DNA from: Halomontanus rarus
GTDB taxonomy: Archaea > Halobacteriota > Halobacteria > Halobacteriales > Natrialbaceae
Strand: one strand, 5' to 3'
Assembly (NCBI RefSeq): GCF_029338335.1
Contig: NZ_CP119800.1
Length of the DNA stretch: 64,000 nucleotides
Part shown: positions 35,940 through 42,784 of the stretch, in pieces
How positions within the stretch are numbered: position 1 is the first letter of the stretch
Layout of the letters: every line of letters begins with the position of its first letter
Position numbers and translations under genes: made by a program
The notes under the pieces: generated by a model
What the model was told of the DNA's origin: nothing
What the model saw: only the letters and a program-made list of their open reading frames with translations
Databases searched by the model: none

Positions 35940-37622
35940 ATGAGCGAGCGAGCGGACGGATCGGAGTCGAGCGCGCGGACGCTCCTGATCGCGGGGACGG
36001 CGAGCCACGTCGGGAAGTCGACGGTCGCCGCGGGGCTCTGTCGGCTGCTCGCGGACCGCGGCGTCGCCGTCGCGCCGTACAAGGCCCAGAACATGAGTAA
36101 CAACGCTCGAGTGGTCGTCAGGTCCGAACGCCCCTCGGACGGAGACCCCGTCGCCAGCGACCGCTGGGGCGAGATCGGCGTCTCGCAGTTCGTCCAGGCT
36201 CGAGCGGCCCGCACCACCCCCACGACGGACTGCAATCCCGTCCTGTTGAAGCCGCGCGGCGACGGGGAGAGCCAGCTCGTCCTCGACGGACGGGCGGTCG
36301 AGCACCTCGCTGCGGGGACCTACTACGACGAGCACTGGGAGCGGGCGCGAGCCGCCGCCGAGGCCGCCCACGGGCGGCTGGCCGACGAATACGACGTCGT
36401 GATCGCCGAAGGGGCCGGCAGCATCGCGGAGATCAACCTCCACGACCGCGACCTCGCGAACGTGGAGACCGCCCGCTTCGCGGACGCCGACATCCTGCTG
36501 CTCGTAGACATCGAGCGCGGCGGCGCGTTCGCCAGCCTCTACGGCACCCTCGAGTTGCTCCCCGAGGACGTCCGCGAGCGCGTCGTCGGCGCTGCGATCA
36601 CGAAGTTTCGGGGCGACGAGTCGCTGCTCGAGCCCGGGATCGCGGAGATCGAGTCGCGAACCGGCATCCCGATACTTGGCGTTTTACCCTACGACGATCC
36701 CGGCCTCCCCGAGGAGGACAGCGTCTCGCTGCCGGCCGCGGGGGAACGGGCGGTCGCGGGTGCCGACGACGGCGTTCCGACCGAACGGTGCGTGACGATC
36801 GCGGTTCCGCGGCTCCCGCGGCTCTCGAACGCGACCGACCTCGAGGTCCTCGGCGAGGTGCCGGGCGTCCGACTCGAGTACGTCCCGGTCCCGGTCCCGG
36901 TCGACGGCGACGCGAACCGAAGTGACCCTCGAGACGCGCTCACCGGTGCCGACGCCGTCGTGATTCCCGGGACCAAGAACACGGTCGACGACCTGCTCGC
37001 GCTCCGGCGGAGCGGCGTCGGCGAAGCAATCGCCGGCTTCGACGGCCCGATCGTCGGTCTCTGTGGCGGCTATCAGATGCTGGGCGAGCGGCTGACGAAC
37101 GCGACGCTCGAGGGGACCGGGAGAGAGAGGGGAACGGAAACGGGAACGGGAACGGAAATGGAGCCGAAAACTGACGACCCCAATACGATCGACGGACTCG
37201 GTCTCTTACCCGTCGAAACCGTCTTCGAGGCCGAAAAACGCCTCGAGCGGGTCACCGTCGACGTCGACGGCACGGGTCCGATCGCGGGCGCGACCGGCAC
37301 CGCGTCGGGCTACGAAATCCACGCCGGGACGACGACGGCGCTCGAGCCGGTCGACCGGCCACTCGGGCCGCGGAGCGCTGCGATCGACGCCGTCCTCGGG
37401 ACGTACCTCCACGGCCTGTTCGAGAACGACTCCATCCGGGAGGCGTTTCTCGAGAACCTCTTCACGTCCGCGGGTCTCGAGCGGCCGGCCGGGAGCGATT
37501 CGGGGGATGGGACCTCGAGTTGCGAGACTGGAGAGAACGCTGTCGAACGTCCCTACGACCGGGCGAAGGCACTCGTCGAAGCGAATCTCGAGCTCGACGA
37601 GTTGGGATTCGAACGGGAGTAG
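35940..37622 (+). CDS. cbiP: Cobyric acid synthase
   Basis: 560 residues, CobQ/CbiP type. N-terminal ATPase domain with GTASHVGKST (19-28) and YKAQNMSNNA; C-terminal class I glutamine amidotransferase domain with nucleophile Cys near residue 375 in GLCGGYQML, and YLHGLFEND near the end. It amidates adenosyl-cobyrinic a,c-diamide at four side chains, following the step of CobA (29744). Two acidic/Thr-rich inserts (about 395-420 and 520-535) are extra relative to bacterial CobQ. Confidence 0.93.
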   Translation: MSERADGSESSARTLLIAGTASHVGKSTVAAGLCRLLADRGVAVAPYKAQNMSNNARVVVRSERPSDGDPVASDRWGEIGVSQFVQARAARTTPTTDCNPVLLKPRGDGESQLVLDGRAVEHLAAGTYYDEHWERARAAAEAAHGRLADEYDVVIAEGAGSIAEINLHDRDLANVETARFADADILLLVDIERGGAFASLYGTLELLPEDVRERVVGAAITKFRGDESLLEPGIAEIESRTGIPILGVLPYDDPGLPEEDSVSLPAAGERAVAGADDGVPTERCVTIAVPRLPRLSNATDLEVLGEVPGVRLEYVPVPVPVDGDANRSDPRDALTGADAVVIPGTKNTVDDLLALRRSGVGEAIAGFDGPIVGLCGGYQMLGERLTNATLEGTGRERGTETGTGTEMEPKTDDPNTIDGLGLLPVETVFEAEKRLERVTVDVDGTGPIAGATGTASGYEIHAGTTTALEPVDRPLGPRSAAIDAVLGTYLHGLFENDSIREAFLENLFTSAGLERPAGSDSGDGTSSCETGENAVERPYDRAKALVEANLELDELGFERE

Positions 37623-37659
37623 AACGAAAACGAGTGAGAGCGAGGGCAGAAACGGACGC

Positions 37660-38058
37660 TCACCGGTTGACGGCGAGAAGCGGCTCCGCAGACTGCGAGT
37701 CGGCCGGCGCAGAGACGTCGACTTCGACACCGCTGTCGCCCGAGACGGAGACCGTGAGGTCCGCGAACGCCTGTCGGTACTCGCTGGCGTGTTTTCCGTC
37801 CCTTCGGATTCTGACCCGTTCTTCGAGGAGGCCGACTTCGGCGAGCTGCTCGAGTTTCCGGTACAGCGTCGACGTCGGAATGTCGCACTCGGACGTGAGT
37901 TCTCGGGCCGTCAGTGCGTCGTCGGTGGTCTCCTCGAGGATACGGCGGCAATCGGAGTCGGCGAGTGCGTCGAAGACAGCGCCGGAATCGACGTCGGACC
38001 GGGTTGGAAGTTCGAATCGGGACGTGGAGTCGGTGGTGGGTCGGCGTGGAGCGTACAT
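37660..38058 (-). CDS. Winged-helix transcriptional regulator
   Basis: 132 residues from ATG (MYAPRRPTTD). A winged-helix domain at about 25-90 (DALADSDCRRILEETTDDALTARELTSECDIPTSTLYRKLEQLAEVGLLEERVRI) fits the ArsR/TrmB-like haloarchaeal regulators. No ligand-binding Cys pair is present. The promoter region carries TTTATATA (38123-38130) and a 17-nt motif (38104-38120) that recurs before the divergent HTH_10 gene. Confidence 0.85.
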   Translation of the reverse strand: MYAPRRPTTDSTSRFELPTRSDVDSGAVFDALADSDCRRILEETTDDALTARELTSECDIPTSTLYRKLEQLAEVGLLEERVRIRRDGKHASEYRQAFADLTVSVSGDSGVEVDVSAPADSQSAEPLLAVNR

Positions 38059-38103
38059 GTTCGAGACAATATCTACTTGTGCCCAGTCGCTCTCCAATTG
38101 AAG

Positions 38104-38120
38104 CCCACGATATGCGGGGT
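38104..38120. promoter_or_regulatory. Shared regulatory motif, site 1
   Basis: CCCACGATATGCGGGGT. It lies between the likely TATA box (38123-38130, read on the minus strand) and the start of the winged-helix gene at 38058. It matches 14 of 17 positions of site 2 at 38381-38397. The arms CCC and GGG give it partial dyad symmetry. Confidence 0.6.
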
Positions 38121-38380
38121 GTTTTATATACCCTCCCGAAATCAATACCGACCGAGTCCGGTTGAACAGCCGTCTGAGACGGGGAGAGGCGCGTTATCGG
38201 ATGGCACATCTCGAGTAACGTCTGCTCTTTCCCGACCTACGCGCGGGTGTCGGAGTGAACCCGAACCGTCGAACCCCTCGAGCGATGGCGAACGAACGCG
38301 ACTGAGGAGAGAGGAACTCGCCAGTCGAGTGCGGAGACGAGCCAACGGATGACAAATCGAATTCACGCCAACATAAAGGA

Positions 38381-38397
38381 CCCACGATATAGAGGGT
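38381..38397. promoter_or_regulatory. Shared regulatory motif, site 2
   Basis: CCCACGATATAGAGGGT, 38-54 nt upstream of the HTH_10 gene start at 38435. Its central GATATAG may double as the TATA box. The near identity with site 1 suggests that one factor, perhaps either encoded regulator, controls both divergent genes. Confidence 0.6.
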
Positions 38398-38434
38398 TGG
38401 TGGACTTAGGTCACCGGCGTCTCTAGAGACGATA

Positions 38435-39139
38435 ATGGGGACCGGAATCCGCGCGGAGGTGAAGATCGACACCCCAGCGGAGTGTCCGATCGCACAGCTC
38501 TCCGCGGCGACGGAGACGTCCAGTTACTCGATCACGAAGAGCGTCTCTCCGACCGATCCAACGAGAGTCACCGAGGAGTTCATGCTCGATGCGGAGCTCT
38601 CGCTCGAGTCCCTCGAGGACGATTCCGACCTGAATCTGGACCTGAACCGTGACTTGAATCCAGATCGCGAGGAGGGGCTGACCGAGGTCTTCTCCTACGG
38701 CTCGAAGACGGTCTACCGGTTCACCCGAGAGATGGGACGGGGCTGCCCGTGCGAGTGTCTCGCCGAGTTCGACTGCCCGATCGTCGACGTTCACATCGAG
38801 AGCGGTGCCCTGTATCTCGTCTTTCACGCGACGGACATGGCGGGGCTACAGGAGATCATCGGTGAACTGCGCGAGCGGTACCCGAACCTCGACGTCCAGC
38901 GGTTGCTCCAGTCCCAGCAGGATCGAACCGAACAGAACCTCGTCTTCGTCGACCGAAGCACGCTGACCGACCGCCAGCGGGAAGTCCTCGAGACGGCCCA
39001 CCGAATGGGCTACTTCGACCATCCCAAACGGGCCAACGCGGGCGAAGTCGCCAGCGAACTCGAGATTACGACCTCGACGTTCACCGAACACCTCTCGGCG
39101 GCTCAGACGAAGATTCTGAGCGCGATACTCTCGTCTTGA
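38435..39139 (+). CDS. HTH_10 (bacterio-opsin activator type) regulator
   Basis: 234 residues. The C-terminal 55 residues (LTDRQREVLETAHRMGYFDHPKRANAGEVASELEITTSTFTEHLSAAQTKIL) are the HTH_10 DNA-binding domain. The N-terminal region resembles the Bat sensory domain, with clustered Cys residues (CPCECLAEFDCP) that might bind metal or sense redox. An Asp/Leu/Asn linker lies about 60-80. It belongs to the many small Bat-like regulators of haloarchaea; target unknown. Confidence 0.85.
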   Translation: MGTGIRAEVKIDTPAECPIAQLSAATETSSYSITKSVSPTDPTRVTEEFMLDAELSLESLEDDSDLNLDLNRDLNPDREEGLTEVFSYGSKTVYRFTREMGRGCPCECLAEFDCPIVDVHIESGALYLVFHATDMAGLQEIIGELRERYPNLDVQRLLQSQQDRTEQNLVFVDRSTLTDRQREVLETAHRMGYFDHPKRANAGEVASELEITTSTFTEHLSAAQTKILSAILSS

Positions 39140-39359
39140 TCGATGATACCGGTGATTTGCACGTGAGCGAACACGCATCCGAACGAGCGGATCCGTCACC
39201 GATCGATACGCTATCGACGGTTCCTGGAGTCCGTTACGGCTACCGAATCACAGCTCTCCCAGCCGATATCGGCCGTTCGCAGATCGACCCCGTATATGAT
39301 GGTCGCACACCTATGAGAAAACCACCCGTACACACAATTACGAACAGAACTCCCAAATC

Positions 39360-39512
39360 ATGACCACGTACGAATTTACGTGCCCCGACTGCGGACAGGA
39401 GATCGAGGTCAACGAGCCGATGCGCGAGGCGACGTTGACCCACGGTTGTCCCGTCTGTAGTTCCGAGGTCACGTCGACGGACTTCACCAGGCAGACAACG
39501 ACTCCCGAATGA
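39360..39512 (+). CDS. Small zinc-ribbon protein
   Basis: A 50-residue gene too short for usual ORF cut-offs. It starts MTTYEFTCPDCGQ and has a second pair CPVC at about 31-34, giving a CxxC-x17-CxxC zinc ribbon. It resembles the small haloarchaeal zinc-finger proteins often attached to regulators. The codon bias is that of a real gene. Role unknown. Confidence 0.7.
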   Translation: MTTYEFTCPDCGQEIEVNEPMREATLTHGCPVCSSEVTSTDFTRQTTTPE

Positions 39513-39670
39513 ACGAGCCGTTCTGTCGGTTCGCGGACACGAACACGAATTATCCGTATTACCCGTCCGGGCGTCCAGAACACGACACGACCGAACCCGA
39601 AGTCAGCGACTGCTCTTTCTCTCTGCTCGTCGATCCCTGATCGACGATACGAAGCGGTCAGCTGGCGGCT

Positions 39671-40153
39671 CTACTCCTCCTGATCGACTCTAGTCTCACC
39701 CTCGCCCTCGAGATCGAGGACAGTCTGGCGACCACTCAACGTCTCCGGCTCGAACTCGTAGAGTTCGATATCGAGGTCGGCCTTCGAATCCGCCCAGATC
39801 TCGAACAGCGGCCGCCTGGCCTCGCCGTACTGTTCGATGTGTTCGACGGTGAGTTCGTCCGGCGGGACTTCCTCGAGGTGACCGGTGGCGACGACGCTCT
39901 GGTAGGCGGTTTCTGTTCCGTCGTACACCACGAGTCGAGCCGACGGCTCGGACGCGAGGAAGGCACGCTTCTCGCTGTCCGGCGTCGAGACGAGACGCAT
40001 GTAGAACGTTCGAGCGGTCGCATCGTAGCCGTAGGAGATGGGGATCGAGTACGGGTCGTTATCGCGTGCGAGCGACAGGACGCCCGTCTCGTGACTGCCG
40101 AGAAAATCGTCGATCTCGGCGTCGGACATCTGGGATTCCTGGTCGATAGACAT
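39671..40153 (-). CDS. Pyridoxamine 5'-phosphate oxidase family protein
   Basis: 160 residues; the split-barrel flavin-binding fold is indicated by FLGSHETGVLSLARDNDPYSIPISYGYDATARTFYMRLV and SARLVVYDGTETAYQSVVATGHLEEV. Haloarchaea carry many such FMN- or F420-binding proteins of unknown substrate. The acidic C-terminal tail is not conserved. Confidence 0.83.
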   Translation of the reverse strand: MSIDQESQMSDAEIDDFLGSHETGVLSLARDNDPYSIPISYGYDATARTFYMRLVSTPDSEKRAFLASEPSARLVVYDGTETAYQSVVATGHLEEVPPDELTVEHIEQYGEARRPLFEIWADSKADLDIELYEFEPETLSGRQTVLDLEGEGETRVDQEE

Positions 40154-40306
40154 CAGTTCGGTGTGTCAGTCGACGGGGAACACACCCTTTAGCATTGTGA
40201 CTTTCTCCCCGCCCCGAGGTAGGGCGTTCGCTGGGTCGGCAGCTCCGTGAGGTCTCGAGACGAAACTGAGCAACGGTGAACCGACGGCCGCTTCGACGTC
40301 GAGTGG

Positions 40307-40711
40307 CTACATCGGTCGCGAATCCGAACTCTCGCGGTAGGAGCCCAGAAGTTCCTCGAGGATGATACACTCCTGGTCGGTCGGATCGTAGTGGGAGTCG
40401 ATGAAGCGCTCTGCGGCCTCGTAGTTGCTCCGGAGGCCGTGCTTGCGGACGGTGATCACGGCATCGAGGAAGAAGGTTCCGCCGTCGGTTCCTAGCGCGG
40501 CCGGCGGGAGGGACTTCTCGTCGATATCCAGTTCGGCCATGATCTCGTCGTAGTTGAACGTCTCGGGTTCGTGTTCGGGATCGATGAGCGTCAGGACGTA
40601 CTCCGCAGAGAAACGGTAGAACTCCGACTTGCTCTCGAACATACCGTCTTCGACGAGGGCGTCGATCTCATCGACGACGTCGTCCGGGTACCTGACGGTA
40701 TCCTTCGCCAT
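40307..40711 (-). CDS. Ribbon-helix-helix regulator (possible CdrL-like)
   Basis: 134 residues from ATG (MAKDTVRYPDDVVDEIDALVEDGMF). The first 45 residues are a ribbon-helix-helix DNA-binding domain (TVRYPDDVVDEIDALVEDGMFESKSEFYRFSAEY). The remainder is an alpha-helical domain of about 85 residues. Haloarchaeal CdrL, a long RHH protein acting on the cdrS-ftsZ2 cell-division genes, has this size and layout, but I cannot confirm orthology from sequence alone. A palindrome at 40758-40773 lies just upstream. Confidence 0.75.
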   Translation of the reverse strand: MAKDTVRYPDDVVDEIDALVEDGMFESKSEFYRFSAEYVLTLIDPEHEPETFNYDEIMAELDIDEKSLPPAALGTDGGTFFLDAVITVRKHGLRSNYEAAERFIDSHYDPTDQECIILEELLGSYRESSDSRPM

Positions 40712-40757
40712 GTGCATCACAACGTACCTACGAGATTATCATTGTTGCGGATGGGTT

Positions 40758-40773
40758 ATCGTTCGTGAACGAT
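40758..40773. promoter_or_regulatory. Palindrome upstream of the RHH gene
   Basis: ATCGTTCGTGAACGAT, a perfect dyad with 7-nt arms and a 2-nt centre, 47-62 nt upstream of the start codon. Related GTTC-rich half-sites follow at 40788-40810. RHH proteins bind such short palindromes, so it may be an autoregulatory operator. Confidence 0.55.
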
Positions 40774-41022
40774 CGCTCGGCCACGACCGTTCGTTCACGT
40801 TCGTGGACGACAGACGCCGAGACCGCCGATCGTGCCAGTTCGAGGGCGTCGTGTCCGTGGTATCGACGCGGAGGTGAGCGACGGGACGCGAGCCGCGAGC
40901 GGCGAAAGACGACGCGAAAGGTGAGACTCGAGGTTCGTATCGAGGTTCGAAATGGAACGAACGTTGAAGACGCTGTATTGGCTTGGTTCGAGCATCGTCT
41001 CCCCCGCGGAAGTGTAAGAAGT

Positions 41023-41700
41023 ATGTATCCGCCACTCCTGTTCGACGCCCTGCCCTGGTGGCTCGCAGTCCCGTTGCTCCAGCTCGGGCTCCTCGTCGCC
41101 GGGATGGCGTTAGACGAGACCTACGTCAACCGCGCGACGGTGCTGGCCGGCGCGTTAGCGCTGGCCGTCCACGCGGTCGTCGCCGGGCGAACCGGGCTGA
41201 TGGTCGGGCTCTACCTCGATATCGGGCTCGTCATCGGTGCGTATGGGCTCTACGCGTACGTCGTCGACGCCTACGTGGACAACTGGTTTCGGATCGCCGC
41301 CTACTTCGTCTACTCGCCGCTGGCGGTCTTTCTCGTGATCATCCTTCCGGACGTCATCTTTCCGATCGCGATCGCGGTGGCGGGGTACGCGAACCTCCAG
41401 TTGATGGCGGTTCTCGCACCGCGCGATCCATACTACTTCGGACCCGGTACTCCCGAGGCGTTCGCCGAAGCGGCTGCCGACGCCGAGAGCGGGTCCGAAG
41501 ACGGGACGGAGACCGAAACCGAGACCGCGGCGGACTCGAACGACGGACCGACCGCGGTCGGGTCCAGCACCGAGGGGGAACCCGACATCGATCAGCCCGG
41601 AAACGCGAGCGAGGTCGCACCGCCCGGTGCGGAGCCGACAGCGGCGGGCAGGGAATCGACGGAACGCGGGATCCTCCCCGAGTTTATGCGACGACTCTGA
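41023..41700 (+). CDS. Membrane protein with acidic C-terminal tail
   Basis: 225 residues from ATG (MYPPLLFDALPWWLAVPLL) with about five hydrophobic helices up to residue 135, then about 90 residues of Glu/Thr/Ser/Gly low complexity ending EFMRRL. No family recognised. The frame extends upstream to 40765, but that part is Arg/Ser-rich and excluded. Confidence 0.7.
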   Translation: MYPPLLFDALPWWLAVPLLQLGLLVAGMALDETYVNRATVLAGALALAVHAVVAGRTGLMVGLYLDIGLVIGAYGLYAYVVDAYVDNWFRIAAYFVYSPLAVFLVIILPDVIFPIAIAVAGYANLQLMAVLAPRDPYYFGPGTPEAFAEAAADAESGSEDGTETETETAADSNDGPTAVGSSTEGEPDIDQPGNASEVAPPGAEPTAAGRESTERGILPEFMRRL

Positions 41701-41853
41701 TCGGCCGACCGGACGCTACCGACGACTCCAGAGAATTGCCTCGAGAGTCGTCCCAGCGACGACTCCCGAACCCGATGCGAAGACCGAAGGCCGTTCGTCT
41801 CGACACCCCGGATAGCGATTCGATCGGTCGTCGAGCGAGTCAACTACACGAAG

Positions 41854-41866
41854 GTTTAATATTTAT
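41854..41866 (+). promoter_or_regulatory. TATA box of the MTH865 gene
   Basis: TTTAATATTTAT begins 34 nt upstream of the ATG at 41888, a standard haloarchaeal TATA position for a nearly leaderless mRNA. Confidence 0.6.
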
Positions 41867-41887
41867 CCGCCGTAACGTAGGACCACA

Positions 41888-42139
41888 ATGGCAGACGAAG
41901 CGGAACTCCGCGAGCAGTTCACCGAGGCGTTCGAAGGCGCTGACTACCCCATCTCGAGTCCGATGGATCTCGTACCGGCACTCCCGAACGGGCCGGGAAC
42001 GAAATTCGAGTCGGGCGACTTCTCGATGACCGCGATGGAACTAAACACCAAACTCTCGGGCGGGGACTTCCCCTACGACAACGTCGACGCGTTCGTCGAC
42101 GACATCATCGAGGATCTCGAGGATCAGGACTACCTCTAG
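41888..42139 (+). CDS. MTH865-family small protein
   Basis: 83 residues matching the MTH865-like family: AELREQFTEAFEGADYPISSPMDLVPALPNGPGTKFESGDFSMTAMEL. The family is a small EF-hand-like helical fold of unknown function, common in methanogens and haloarchaea. It is monocistronic, with a clear TATA box. Confidence 0.87.
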   Translation: MADEAELREQFTEAFEGADYPISSPMDLVPALPNGPGTKFESGDFSMTAMELNTKLSGGDFPYDNVDAFVDDIIEDLEDQDYL

Positions 42140-42784
42140 GAGGGTGGTTCGTCGGTACGTTTTCTCGATCTCGTGCTCCGGAGAGCGGCGGGTTCGACGA
42201 CCGCTTTTCGACGGTGGCCCCGGCGTGTGGTGACAATAAATGCGATTTGTACCCCCATCGCACAGTCCGCGGGTCTCGCCCACTGTGCGCGCCGAACCGC
42301 GCTCCCGTCGTACGAGCAGGTGTGTAGCGACGTTCAGTGCTATAGCCCCGACTGGGAACTGGGTCCCGGCGGTAACCGTACGTCGACACAGCCGCTAGTC
42401 GCGACCGAACGCGGACGGTCGATGTCGCAGACGACCGGGTACCCGCGGGCTCGGCCGGCCTTCAGCGTCGACGGTACCTCTCTCGAGCGTGTTAACACAG
42501 TGTACACCGTGTACACTGTTTACACCTTGTACAATTCACAAACCGTGTCGAAACTGTCTTCTCGGCGTCGTACGTTACGGGTGTGACTTGGCGCTCGGAC
42601 GACCGATCGAGACGAAACCGTTCGATGTGAAAGTGAAAGCGAACGACGACGCCGTTCGGAGACCGAGAAATATTCGTGATCCCGGTTGTAGCGTTACGCA
42701 GACAGGACATGGAACCCGAACCGTCGAGCCACGAACCACCGAGCACGGTCTCGAACCTCGAGAGTCGTGTCGGACCCAGCGCTC
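42140..42784. other. 645-nt gap with palindrome array; no confident gene
   Basis: Apart from the palindromes at 42497-42534 and a possible 27-codon leader ORF (42709-42792), I see no gene. A frame at 42173-42586 encodes an Arg/Ser-rich product followed by the translated 9-nt repeat and is probably not real. An AT-rich AAATATTC at 42669-42676 may be the TATA box for the leader ORF and the downstream regulator. Confidence 0.5.
42497..42534. promoter_or_regulatory. Phased palindrome array upstream of the bat-like gene
   Basis: A dyad with arms ACAGTGTACAC and GTGTACACTGT around one central base (42497-42519), containing two GTGTACAC boxes. A degenerate GTTTACAC follows, then TTGTACAA at 42527-42534. 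The boxes recur every 9 nt. This is a strong candidate binding array for a dimeric or oligomeric regulator. Confidence 0.65.

Noticed and set aside
35467..35943. 158-codon frame before cbiP
   Set aside because: Runs antisense through the start of a real gene and into the tandem repeat; no motif.
42140..42480. Possible tRNA or other structural RNA in the gap after the MTH865 gene
   Set aside because: No cloverleaf, no T-loop consensus and no recognisable RNA fold could be found by eye.
42173..42586. 137-codon frame containing translated VYT repeats
   Set aside because: The apparent VYTVYT segment is just the 9-nt palindromic repeat read in frame; the rest has no protein-like composition.
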